A stretch of DNA of 64,000 nt from contig NZ_CP031396.1 in assembly GCF_003363755.1 (NCBI RefSeq), positions 5,674,501-5,738,500 on the forward strand. Direction: 5' to 3'. The translations under genes were made by a program, and so were the position numbers. This DNA comes from Pseudomonas protegens. GTDB taxonomy: Bacteria; Pseudomonadota; Gammaproteobacteria; Pseudomonadales; Pseudomonadaceae. Position 1 is the first letter of the stretch; every line of letters begins with the position of its first letter. Below the pieces are notes generated by a model that was not told where the DNA came from, did not search any database, and saw only the letters and a list, made by a program, of their open reading frames with translations. Shown here in pieces: positions 27,037-35,785 of the stretch.

Positions 27037-27603
27037 TCAGTCCGGTATTTCAGTTGGAGCAGGGCGCGGCGCCGGTGCGGTGAGCGAGGTGATCTTAATC
27101 AGCAGCGCCAGGTGGCCGTTGTCCAGGTAGTTGAGCTGACCGTTCTTGGTGTGGCTTTGCTGCTTCAGGCGTTCGCTGCGGGTGACCAGGCCATTGCTGT
27201 CGATCTGGTTGATCCAGAAGTCTGCGTCCACATCGGTGAAGCGCCCGAGCTTGAGGTTCAGGGTGCCCTCGATGGGGAACTGGCCGAATTGCTCCGGCCC
27301 GTCGCTGAGGGCCACCTTGACCGGGGTTTCCCCCAGGGTCTGCTGCCAGGCCTTGTGCAGCAGCACGCTGTAGTTGCCGCTGGCGTTGAGCTTCTCGACG
27401 ATCCCGCCCAGGGACGGGGTGCGCTGGCTGTCCGGGCTCAGGCGTTGAGCGCCGGCGGCCCAGTCTTCCGGGGCAGCACGGCTGAGGATCTGCGGCTCGG
27501 CATTCTGCCGTACAAGGATCATTTCCACCTGGTACAGGTCGTCGGCAAACGCCATCGGCGCGATCAGAGTCAAGAGCAGGGACAGGGAGCGGAACAGGCG
27601 CAT
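27037..27603 (-). CDS. CsiV family periplasmic protein
   Basis: A 188-residue secreted protein with a clear signal peptide (MRLFRSLSLLLTLIAPMAFA, cleavage after AFA). The mature part has DDLYQVEMILVRQN, and the C-terminal pattern SERLKQQSHTKNGQLNYLDNGHLALLIKI that marks CsiV proteins, which are described as peptidoglycan-binding. The start at 27603 with AAGGA upstream is chosen over a longer frame to 27642, which would overlap mfd. It lies ten bases downstream of mfd and just before the helicase, suggesting one transcript. The C-terminus is proline rich (APAPRPAPTEIPD). Role in this organism unknown. Confidence 0.8.
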   Translation of the reverse strand: MRLFRSLSLLLTLIAPMAFADDLYQVEMILVRQNAEPQILSRAAPEDWAAGAQRLSPDSQRTPSLGGIVEKLNASGNYSVLLHKAWQQTLGETPVKVALSDGPEQFGQFPIEGTLNLKLGRFTDVDADFWINQIDSNGLVTRSERLKQQSHTKNGQLNYLDNGHLALLIKITSLTAPAPRPAPTEIPD

Positions 27604-27613
27604 GGGGCGTCCT

Positions 27614-30600
27614 TCAAGCAGTTTTCGGGGTGAGGCGTTCAAACAGCGCCTCCAGTGTATTAAAGCGCTCTTCCGGGCGCTCCATCGGCACCATGAACTT
27701 GAACAGGGTTGCGCCTTCGAATTTGTAGCGTTTGGGCTGGCTCTGAATCAGTTTGATCAGTGCCAATGGGTCCACCGGCGTATCTGCGGCAAACTCGATG
27801 CGCCCGCCTTGCGGGCCGCCATCGACCTTCTTGATCCCCAGGGTTTCGGCCTGGAGTTTGAGCAGGGTCAGGCGGACCAGGTTCTTGGTCGGCTCCGGCA
27901 GCAGGCCGAAGCGGTCGATCATCTCCACTTGCAGGTCCTTCAAGCCGTCCTCGTCGGTCGCCGAGGCAATGCGCTTGTAGAGGATCAGGCGGGCGTGGAC
28001 ATCCGGCAGGTAGTCCTCGGGAATCAGTGCCGGCAGGCGCAGGTTGATTTCCGGGCCGCCGCCCAGGGGCTGGTCGAGGTTTGGCTGTTCGCCCTTGCGG
28101 ATGGCCTTCACCGCGCGCTCGAGCATCTCCATATAAAGGGTGAAGCCCACAGCCTGGATCTGCCCGCTCTGGCCGTCGCCCAGCAGCTCGCCAGCGCCGC
28201 GAATCTCCAGGTCGTTGGTGGCCAGCACGAAACCGGCCCCCAGGTCCTGGGTATTGGCGATGGCTTCCAGGCGCTTTTCAGCGTCCGGGGTGATTTGCTG
28301 GCGCGGGGGTGTCAGCAGGTAGGCATAGGCCTGGTGGTGACTACGGCCGACCCGACCGCGCAACTGGTGCAACTGGGCCAGGCCGAACTTGTCGGCGCGC
28401 TCGATGATGATGGTGTTGGCGCTCGGCACGTCGATCCCGGTCTCGATGATGGTCGAGGCGATCAGCACGTTGAAGCGCTTGTGGTAGAAGTCGCTCATCA
28501 CCTGTTCGAGTTCGCGTTCGCGCATCTGCCCATGGCCGATGCCGATCCGTGCTTCGGGCACCAGTTCGGCCAGGTCGGCGGCGCATTTCTCGATGGTTTT
28601 CACGTCGTTGTGCAGGTAGTACACCTGGCCGCCACGCAGCAGCTCACGCAGCAGGGCCTCTTTGACCGTGCTCTTGTTCTGCTCCATGACAAAGGTGCGC
28701 ACCGACAGGCGTCGCGCCGGCGGCGTGGCGATGATAGACAAGTCGCGCATGCCCGAGACGGCCATGTTCAGGGTTCGGGGGATCGGCGTGGCGGTCAGGG
28801 TGAGGATGTCGACTTCGCTGCGCAGGGCCTTGAGCTGTTCCTTCTGGCGCACCCCGAAACGGTGTTCTTCGTCGATGATCACCAGCCCCAGGTTCTTGAT
28901 CTTCACATCGTCCTGCAGCAGCTTGTGGGTGCCGATGACGATGTCGATCTTGCCTTCGGCCAGGTCCGCCACCGCGGCGTTCACTTCCTTGGCCGACTTG
29001 AAGCGGCTCATCACCTCCACGGTCACCGGCCAGTCGGCGAAGCGGTCGCGGAAGCTGTTGTAGTGCTGTTGGGCGAGCAGGGTGGTGGGCACCAGGATGG
29101 CCACTTGCTTGCCGCCGTGGACCGCAATGAAAGCGGCGCGCATGGCCACTTCGGTCTTGCCGAAGCCGACGTCGCCGCACACCAGGCGGTCCATCGGTTT
29201 GCCCGAGAGCATGTCCTCGCGCACCGCTTCGATGGTGCTCTGCTGGTCCGGGGTTTCCTCGAAGGGGAAGCCGGCGCTGAAGGTGGCGTAGTCGGCCTTC
29301 GGATCGGCGAAGGCGTAACCTTCCCGGGCGGCGCGCCGGGCATAGATGTCCAGCAGCTCGGCGGCCACATCGCGCACTTGCTCGGCGGCCTTGCGCTTGG
29401 CTTTCTGCCAGGCTTCGGAACCGAGGCGGTGCAACGGCGCCAGGGCGTCGTCGCTGCCGGTGTAGCGGGCGATCAGGTGCAGGTTGGCCACGGGCACATA
29501 GAGCTTGGCGCCCTCTGCGTATTCCAGGGTCAGGAACTCGGCCGCCTGGTTGTCGATCTCCAGGGTCGCCAGACCCAGGTAGCGGCCGACACCGTGGTCG
29601 ATGTGCACCACCGGCGCGCCTTCGCGCAGCTCGGTGAGGTTCTTGATCACTGCATCATTATTGGCGTCGGCGCGTTTTTCCCGGCGCCGACGCTGCATCA
29701 CCCGCTGGCCGAACAGTGGGCTTTCCGCCACCAGGGCCAGGGCCGGATCGTCTAATACCAGTCCCTCGTCCAGAGGGGCAATGGTGATCGCCAGGCGCTC
29801 CTTGCTGGCGACGAAATCCGGCCAGCTGTCGACGGTCTTCGGTCGCAGCTTGAGGCGTTCCAGCAGCTCCAGCAGCACTTCCCGGCGGCCGGCGGATTCG
29901 GCGGTGAACAACACTCGGCCGGGGAACTCGTCGAGGAAGCCCGAGAGCGCCGCCAGCGGCTGGTTGGCCTTGGCTTCGATGGCCAGGTTGGGCAATTCGT
30001 GGGCCGGGAAACGCTCGCGGCCGACGCCGGTTTCGATGTCCTGCTGGCTCGCCACCACCCGTGGCCAGTTTCTCAGGCGGGCGAAGCAGTCTTCCACCGG
30101 CAGGAACAGTTCCGCCGGAGGCAGGAGCGGGCGCGATGGATCGACGCGGCGCTCTTCATAGCGGTTGCGTACATCGTTCCAGAAGTTTTCCGCGGCCTGT
30201 TCGATGCCCGGCAGGGAGAACACTTGGGTGTCCTGGGGCAGGTAGTCGAACAGGGTCGAAGTCTCTTCGAAGAACAGCGGCAGGTAGTACTCGATACCGG
30301 CCGGGGTAATCCCGCTGCTCAGGTCCTGGAAGATCGGGCAGCGGCGGAAGTCCACGTCGAAGCGTTCGCGAAAGCGCGCCTTGAAGCGAGTCACTGCTTC
30401 TTTCTGCAGAGGGAATTCCTTGGCCGGCAGCAGGCGCACCGAGTCGACCTTGTCGATGGAGCGCTGGTTCTCCGGATCGAAGGTGCGCAGGGTCTCGATT
30501 TCGTCGTCGAACAGGTCGATGCGGTAAGGCAACTTGCTGCCCATGGGGAACAGGTCGATCAAGGCGCCGCGCACGGTGAATTCGCCGTGCTCATAAACTG

Positions 30601-31063
30601 TATCGACGTAGCGGTAGCCGCTGGCCTCCAGGCGCGTGCGCATCTGTTCCACATCGAGCTTCTGGCCAACGTCCAGTACCAGGCTGCTGCCCAGCAGGAA
30701 CTGGGTTGGCGCCAGGCGGTGCAGGGCGGTGGTGATGGGCACCACCAGTACGCCGTGCTCCAGCTCCGGCAGCCGGTAGAGGCTGGCGATGCGCTGGGAA
30801 ATGATGTCCTGGTGCGGCGAGAACAGGTCGTAGGGCAGGGTTTCCCAATCGGGGAAATGCAGCACCGGCAGATCCGGGGCGAAGAAGCCCAGTTCCTGTT
30901 CCAGCCGGTCAGCGCTTTGGCTGTCGGCGGTCAGCAGGAGGGTAAAGCGCTTGGCGGCGCTGGCGGCTTCGGCGATGGCCAGGCTCAGGGCGGCACCGGG
31001 CAGGTTGCCCCAATGCTGTTTACCGGCGGCGGCAGGGAGTAGCGGTAGACGCAGGACGGGCAC
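27614..31063 (-). CDS. mfd: transcription-repair coupling factor
   Basis: Removes RNA polymerase stalled at DNA lesions and recruits UvrA. The 1149-residue product matches the family length. From the N-terminus: UvrB-like module (residues about 1-350, including FPDWETLPYDLFSPHQDIISQR), RNA polymerase interaction domain around 480-550 (HIDHGVGRYLGL), the RecG-like motor with Walker A GDVGFGKTEVAMR near 631, DEEH near 729 and TATPIPRTLNM, and the C-terminal TRCF domain. It is divergent from gap and heads the minus-strand group mfd-csiV-helicase. Confidence 0.97.
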   Translation of the reverse strand: MPVLRLPLLPAAAGKQHWGNLPGAALSLAIAEAASAAKRFTLLLTADSQSADRLEQELGFFAPDLPVLHFPDWETLPYDLFSPHQDIISQRIASLYRLPELEHGVLVVPITTALHRLAPTQFLLGSSLVLDVGQKLDVEQMRTRLEASGYRYVDTVYEHGEFTVRGALIDLFPMGSKLPYRIDLFDDEIETLRTFDPENQRSIDKVDSVRLLPAKEFPLQKEAVTRFKARFRERFDVDFRRCPIFQDLSSGITPAGIEYYLPLFFEETSTLFDYLPQDTQVFSLPGIEQAAENFWNDVRNRYEERRVDPSRPLLPPAELFLPVEDCFARLRNWPRVVASQQDIETGVGRERFPAHELPNLAIEAKANQPLAALSGFLDEFPGRVLFTAESAGRREVLLELLERLKLRPKTVDSWPDFVASKERLAITIAPLDEGLVLDDPALALVAESPLFGQRVMQRRRREKRADANNDAVIKNLTELREGAPVVHIDHGVGRYLGLATLEIDNQAAEFLTLEYAEGAKLYVPVANLHLIARYTGSDDALAPLHRLGSEAWQKAKRKAAEQVRDVAAELLDIYARRAAREGYAFADPKADYATFSAGFPFEETPDQQSTIEAVREDMLSGKPMDRLVCGDVGFGKTEVAMRAAFIAVHGGKQVAILVPTTLLAQQHYNSFRDRFADWPVTVEVMSRFKSAKEVNAAVADLAEGKIDIVIGTHKLLQDDVKIKNLGLVIIDEEHRFGVRQKEQLKALRSEVDILTLTATPIPRTLNMAVSGMRDLSIIATPPARRLSVRTFVMEQNKSTVKEALLRELLRGGQVYYLHNDVKTIEKCAADLAELVPEARIGIGHGQMRERELEQVMSDFYHKRFNVLIASTIIETGIDVPSANTIIIERADKFGLAQLHQLRGRVGRSHHQAYAYLLTPPRQQITPDAEKRLEAIANTQDLGAGFVLATNDLEIRGAGELLGDGQSGQIQAVGFTLYMEMLERAVKAIRKGEQPNLDQPLGGGPEINLRLPALIPEDYLPDVHARLILYKRIASATDEDGLKDLQVEMIDRFGLLPEPTKNLVRLTLLKLQAETLGIKKVDGGPQGGRIEFAADTPVDPLALIKLIQSQPKRYKFEGATLFKFMVPMERPEERFNTLEALFERLTPKTA

Positions 31064-31274
31064 GGACGGTCAAGCTCCAAGCGTTGCGACGAAAGTCGGT
31101 AATTGTAACGGCCCCGGGTGGCCACTGTCAGTGGCTGATGCGTCTATTACGCCGGTCAGGGCAAATGTAGTGGCTATGACAACAAAATGTGCTTTTTTGG
31201 CGGAAATGTAGTGCCGAATTTGCTCGGTGTTACGGAGGGTTACATACAGGTTGCTTGGCTGTCCAAAAAATTGA

Positions 31275-31298
31275 CGCGGCTGGAAGCCGCGGTTTTAC
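31275..31298 (+). promoter_or_regulatory. GC-rich hairpin with short T-run upstream of gap
   Basis: A perfect stem CGCGGCT / AGCCGCG with a three-base loop followed by GTTTTA lies in the 354-base region between mfd and gap. It could be an intrinsic terminator of a short leader transcript or attenuator, or part of an operator. Apart from this and the promoter at 31365 I see no gene in 31064-31417. Confidence 0.4.
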
Positions 31299-31364
31299 TG
31301 GCCTCCAGCATAGTGGTGTTTTTTTGCAAGGGCTTTTTGTTACGTTCCGCACGACAGGCGCGCA

Positions 31365-31393
31365 TTGCTACGAGAGGGACTCGGCGTCATAAT
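31365..31393 (+). promoter_or_regulatory. gap promoter
   Basis: TTGCTA at 31365-31370 and CATAAT at 31388-31393 are spaced by 17 bases, giving a start point near 31400 and a short leader before the gap gene. Confidence 0.6.
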
Positions 31394-31417
31394 GTAGCCC
31401 CTTTTTTCTGCCCCTAC

Positions 31418-32881
31418 ATGTGGAAGGTTCCCGTGACTCAGAAGCCCGACCAGTGTCTTGGTGAATGGATCGACCGTGAAGCACTCGCAGAAGCGATGAT
31501 TCCGCTTATCGGTCAGCTCTACCGCAATAACAATGTGGTGAGCTCGATCTATGGCCGCAGCCTGATCAACCAGTCTGTCATCGCGATTCTCAAGGCTCAT
31601 CGCTTTGCTCGCCATCGCTCCTCCGACGACAGCGAACTCTCCGTCCACGAAACATTCCCTCTGCTTAAAGCAATGAGCGAGCTCAAGCTCGGCGCAGCTT
31701 CGGTAGACCTGGGCAAGTTGGCGTTCAAATTCCGTAACGAAGGCAATGGCCGCAGCGCCGAGCAGTTCGTTCGCGAAGAAATGGCTGACGTGGTTGGCCA
31801 GCAAAACGCTTCGGCCCGCAAAGGCACTGACGTTGTCCTGTACGGCTTCGGTCGTATCGGCCGTCTGCTGGCGCGCATCCTGATCGAGAAAACCGGTGGT
31901 GGCGACGGCCTGCGTCTGCGCGCCATCGTGGTGCGCAAAGGCGCTGAAAACGACCTGACCAAGCGCGCCAGCCTGCTGCGTCGCGATTCGGTACACGGTT
32001 CGTTCAACGGCACCATCACCATCGACGAAGAAAACAACACCATCACCGCCAACGGCAACCTGATCCAGGTGATCTACGCGAAGAACCCGACCGAGGTGGA
32101 CTACACCCAGTACGGGATCAAGAATGCGCTGCTGGTGGACAACACCGGTGTATGGCGTGATGCCGACGGCCTGGGCCAGCACCTGACCTGCCCGGGTATC
32201 GACCGCGTGGTTCTGACCGCACCTGGCAAAGGCAAGCTGAAGAACATCGTTCACGGTATCAACCACAACGAAATCACTGCTGACGACAAGATCGTGTCCG
32301 CCGCTTCCTGCACCACCAACGCCATCGTGCCGGTGCTCAAGGCGGTGAATGACAAGTTCGGCATCATCAACGGTCACGTTGAAACCGTTCACTCGTACAC
32401 CAACGACCAGAACTTGATCGACAACTTCCACAAGGGCGATCGCCGTGGCCGTAGCGCCGCGCTGAACATGGTGATCACCGAGACGGGTGCTGCTACCGCT
32501 GCTGCCAAGGCCCTGCCTGAGCTGGCCGGCAAGCTGACCGGTAACGCGATCCGCGTTCCAACGCCAAACGTGTCGATGGCCATTCTCAACCTGAACCTTG
32601 AGAAAGCCGCCACCCGTGAAGAGATGAACGAGTACCTGCGCTACATGGCGCTGCACTCCGATCTGCATAAGCAAATCGACTTCGTCAATTCGCAGGAAGT
32701 GGTGTCCACCGACTTCGTGGGTTCGCGTCACGCCGGTGTTGTCGACGCTGAAGCGACCATCGTTCAGGACAACCGCGTTGTTCTGTACGTCTGGTACGAC
32801 AACGAGTTCGGTTACAGCTGCCAGGTTGTGCGCGTGATGGAAGACATGGCAGGGGTCAACCCGCCAGCATTCCCACGCTAA
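31418..32881 (+). CDS. glyceraldehyde-3-phosphate dehydrogenase with N-terminal extension
   Basis: Catalyses interconversion of glyceraldehyde-3-phosphate and 1,3-bisphosphoglycerate. The 487-residue product is about 130-150 residues longer than classic GAPDH (about 330); the extra helical N-terminus runs from MWKVPVTQKPDQCLGEWID to about residue 138. The NAD-binding motif VVLYGFGRIGR is near 144 and the catalytic cysteine lies in SAASCTTNAIVPVL near 297. YDNEFGYSCQ marks the C-terminus. ATG 31418 is used; GTG 31433 has a better ribosome site (GGAAGG) and may be the true start. It is the Gap2-type enzyme near mfd that I recall from pseudomonads, probably gluconeogenic. Confidence 0.93.
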   Translation: MWKVPVTQKPDQCLGEWIDREALAEAMIPLIGQLYRNNNVVSSIYGRSLINQSVIAILKAHRFARHRSSDDSELSVHETFPLLKAMSELKLGAASVDLGKLAFKFRNEGNGRSAEQFVREEMADVVGQQNASARKGTDVVLYGFGRIGRLLARILIEKTGGGDGLRLRAIVVRKGAENDLTKRASLLRRDSVHGSFNGTITIDEENNTITANGNLIQVIYAKNPTEVDYTQYGIKNALLVDNTGVWRDADGLGQHLTCPGIDRVVLTAPGKGKLKNIVHGINHNEITADDKIVSAASCTTNAIVPVLKAVNDKFGIINGHVETVHSYTNDQNLIDNFHKGDRRGRSAALNMVITETGAATAAAKALPELAGKLTGNAIRVPTPNVSMAILNLNLEKAATREEMNEYLRYMALHSDLHKQIDFVNSQEVVSTDFVGSRHAGVVDAEATIVQDNRVVLYVWYDNEFGYSCQVVRVMEDMAGVNPPAFPR

Positions 32882-32898
32882 GCGACTGCTGAAATGAA

Positions 32899-32928
32899 AA
32901 CGCCCCGACTTGTCGGGGCGTTTTTGTT
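32899..32928. terminator. bidirectional terminator after gap
   Basis: A stem CGCCCCGA / TCGGGGCG with a four-base loop is flanked by A-run and T-run, serving gap and the convergent transporter gene. Confidence 0.92.
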
Positions 32929-32991
32929 TGTGGCTTTCGCCTGCGAGGCCGGCGTCATTTGTAGGTGCCAACTTGTCCGCGCTGTTGGCTG

Positions 32992-34284
32992 TCAGGCGCT
33001 GCCAGCCGCCTGCGCTGTACGCAGTTCGTGGCGGTTGCCACGGAACAGCACCAGTGTCGCAATCAGCCCCAGCACCGCCGCGCCGCTGAGCCAGATGCCC
33101 GGTGCCGCCTGGTTGCCCAGAACGTGGATCAGGTAGGTGCAGGCCGCCGGGGTAAAGCCGCCGAAGGTTGCGGTTGCCAGGCTGTAGGCCAGCGAGAAGC
33201 CGGTGGTGCGCACTTCCACCGGCATGATTTCAGTCAGGGCCACCACCATCGCGCCGTTGTACGAGCCATAGAGGAAGGACAGCCACAGCTCGACGATCAG
33301 CAGGTGGCTGAAGCTGGGGTTGGCCACCAGCCAGGACAGCGCCGGGTAAGCGGTGAAGATGGCCAGGATGGTGGCGCCCAGCAGCAGCGGTTTACGACCG
33401 ATGCGGTCCGACAGCGAGCCCATGACCGGCAGCCAGAAGAAGTTCGACAGGCCGATGCACACAGTCACCAGCAGGGCGTCGAAGTCCGACAGGTGCAGCT
33501 CGGCCTTGCCAAAGGTCGGGGTGTAGGCGGTGATCAGGTAGAAGGACACGGTGGTCATCACCACCAAGGCCATGCCGGCAATGACGACTCCGAAGTTCTG
33601 ACTGATGGAGCGGATGACTTCCTGCAGGGTGGGGCGATGTTTGCGGGCCTGGAACTCGGGTGTTTCCTCGAGAGAGCGGCGGATCATGAAGATTGCCGGA
33701 ACAATCATGCAGCCCACCAGGAACGGCACGCGCCAGCCCCAGTCACCCATTTGTTGGGGGCTCAGCCAGTGGTTCAGACCCACCCCCAGCAAGCCGGCAA
33801 ACACCACGGCCGCCTGTTGGCTTGCCGATTGCCAGCTGACGAAGAAGCCCTTGCGACCCGGTGTCGAGATCTCGGCCAGGTACACCGACACGCCACCCAG
33901 TTCCACGCCAGCGGAAAAGCCCTGCAGCAAGCGACCCAGCAGCACCAGCAGTGGAGCGGCGACGCCGAGAGTGGCGTAGCCCGGCACGCAGGCAATCAGC
34001 ACAGTGCCCGCGGCCATCAGTACCAGGGTAATGATCAGGCCCTGGCGGCGGCCGTGACGGTCGATGTAGGCGCCGAGGAAGATTGCTCCCAGTGGACGCA
34101 TCAGGAAGCCGGCGCCGAAAGTGGCCAGGGACAGCATCAATGAAGCGAAAGCGCTGTCGGCCGGAAAGAAGGTCTTGGCGATTGCCGTGGCGTAGAAGCC
34201 ATAGACCATGAAGTCGAACATCTCGAGAAAGTTGCCGCTGACAACGCGAAAGATCGCCTTGCCGTTGCCCGTGGTCGTGGACAT
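32992..34284 (-). CDS. MFS transporter of the metabolite:H+ symporter (MHS) family
   Basis: Inner-membrane proton symporter of 430 residues with twelve predicted membrane helices. The start MSTTTGNGKAIFRVVSGNFLEMFDFMVYGFYA and the loop motif DRHGRRQG between helices 2 and 3 are typical of MHS proteins; SDRIGRKPLLL is the second copy of the MFS loop motif. The similarity in feel is to citrate/tricarballylate carriers (CitA, TcuC), so a di- or tricarboxylate is a guess at substrate. ATG 34284 is preferred over GTG 34296; neither has a strong ribosome site. It stands between gap and apbE on the opposite strand. Confidence 0.85.
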   Translation of the reverse strand: MSTTTGNGKAIFRVVSGNFLEMFDFMVYGFYATAIAKTFFPADSAFASLMLSLATFGAGFLMRPLGAIFLGAYIDRHGRRQGLIITLVLMAAGTVLIACVPGYATLGVAAPLLVLLGRLLQGFSAGVELGGVSVYLAEISTPGRKGFFVSWQSASQQAAVVFAGLLGVGLNHWLSPQQMGDWGWRVPFLVGCMIVPAIFMIRRSLEETPEFQARKHRPTLQEVIRSISQNFGVVIAGMALVVMTTVSFYLITAYTPTFGKAELHLSDFDALLVTVCIGLSNFFWLPVMGSLSDRIGRKPLLLGATILAIFTAYPALSWLVANPSFSHLLIVELWLSFLYGSYNGAMVVALTEIMPVEVRTTGFSLAYSLATATFGGFTPAACTYLIHVLGNQAAPGIWLSGAAVLGLIATLVLFRGNRHELRTAQAAGSA

Positions 34285-34564
34285 TTTTTCACTCACTTTG
34301 GCTGTTTTGTTAGCAATCCCTGGTCAGTACTCGTCCTCACTGCAAAGGTGGGGCGCGAGGCAGCACGCTGAACAGTTTTGTAACAATATGTGTGCTGGTG
34401 GCGTCAGGCAACAAAAACTCTTGGGTGCTGCGCGATGGCTCTGGGTCGAGCTTCTGGTGCCGTCCAGGCTGGCAGGTCTGGCGCGCATGCCGCATCCGCC
34501 TGTCGCATAATGGCCATTTGTGTTGTCAGCTCGCCCTCTGGGGCAATTGATCTGGAGGGGAATC

Positions 34565-35584
34565 GTGTCGGGAGGGCGATGGTGGTGGAACGCATTGTGG
34601 GGGGCGATGGCGCTGTTGGCGGGCTGCGGTGGCGATCGCTTGCACAGCGTCTCCGGGCCGACCATGGGCAGCACCTACTCCGTTCAGTACGTGCAGCGCC
34701 CCGGCGTGCCGGATGAGTCGCGGGTCAAGGCCGAGGTCGGGCAAATCCTGGCCGAGGTTGATCGGCAGATGTCCACCTACCGCAGTGACTCGGATATCGA
34801 GCGTTTCAACGCCTTGCCCAGCAACAGCTGCCAACCGATGCCTGAGTCGGTGTTGCACTTGGTGCGAGTTGGCGAGCAGCTGTCCCGGGACAGTGGCGGC
34901 GCCTTTGATCTGACGGTGGAGCCGCTGCTCGACCTCTGGGGCTTTGGGCCTCAGGGGCGAGAGGAAAAAATTCCCAGTGCGTCAGCCCTGGCCGAGGCTC
35001 GGCAGCGGGTCGGACATGGGCACTTGCATATCGAAGGCCTGGAGCTGTGCAAGGATGCGCCGGTGGAGGTGGACTTCAACAGCCTTGCCGCCGGTTACGC
35101 AGTGGATCGCATCGCCGTGCGGCTTGCGCAGTTGGGGATCGACAGTTTTCTCGCCGAAGTCACTGGCGAGCTCAAGTCCGTGGGCCGCAAACCGGACGGC
35201 GCGCCCTGGCGTATCGCCCTGGAGGAGCCGCGGGACGACCAGCAGGTGGCCCAGCGGGTGATCGCACTGGACGGTTATGGTGTATCCACGTCTGGCGACT
35301 ACCGTAATTACTTCGAGCAGGACGGCCAGCGCTATTCCCATACCTTCGATGCCAGGCTTGGCAAGCCCATCACTCACAGGCTGGCGTCGGTGACCGTGAT
35401 TCATCCTTCGGCACTCATGGCCGATGGCCTCTCTACGCTGTTACTGATTCTTGGTCCCGAAGCAGGCTGGGACTACGCACAAAAACACCGTATCGGCGCA
35501 TTTTTTGTGATGCGTGCCGATAAAGGCTTCGTCACACGTAGCAACCCGGCGTTCGATGCGTTGTTGGCCGGACCAAAACAATAA
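34565..35584 (+). CDS. apbE: FAD:protein FMN transferase (ApbE), lipoprotein
   Basis: Attaches FMN covalently to threonine residues of target flavoproteins such as NqrB/NqrC, RnfD/RnfG or NosR in the periplasm. The 339-residue product has a lipoprotein signal with lipobox LLAGC near residue 18, then GPTMGSTYSVQYV, the motif VDFNSLAAGYAVDRIA and the C-terminal SVTVIHPSALMADGLSTLLLILG with the conserved A-DG-ST element that binds metal and FAD. GTG 34565 has a strong GGAGGGG site. In P. aeruginosa the gene follows nqrF; here no nqr gene is next to it. Confidence 0.9.
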   Translation: MSGGRWWWNALWGAMALLAGCGGDRLHSVSGPTMGSTYSVQYVQRPGVPDESRVKAEVGQILAEVDRQMSTYRSDSDIERFNALPSNSCQPMPESVLHLVRVGEQLSRDSGGAFDLTVEPLLDLWGFGPQGREEKIPSASALAEARQRVGHGHLHIEGLELCKDAPVEVDFNSLAAGYAVDRIAVRLAQLGIDSFLAEVTGELKSVGRKPDGAPWRIALEEPRDDQQVAQRVIALDGYGVSTSGDYRNYFEQDGQRYSHTFDARLGKPITHRLASVTVIHPSALMADGLSTLLLILGPEAGWDYAQKHRIGAFFVMRADKGFVTRSNPAFDALLAGPKQ

Positions 35585-35785
35585 CCAGGCACGCTGTTGT
35601 GAATGCTGTAGTGCAGGCAAAAGTAGCCTACGACGCGACCAAGGGTTAATGTGCGCGGCGTTGACGCTTCTATAGACTGTGCCCGGGTTCGTAACCGAGC
35701 CAAATTGATCCTTCATGCCGCTGGCCGCGGCATGATTTAGCCGGAGATGCCAGAAGGGCATCTCGGCCTGTTCTGAGGAGTACGC

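Noticed and set aside
27602..29755. Open frame of 717 codons on the plus strand opposite mfd
   Set aside because: Shadow of mfd; composition typical of reverse-frame translation (His, Gln, Gly, Val), no motif, no conserved start.
31064..31417. HexR box (TTGT-N7/8-ACAA) in front of gap
   Set aside because: No convincing match was seen in the region, although other gap genes of pseudomonads are under HexR.
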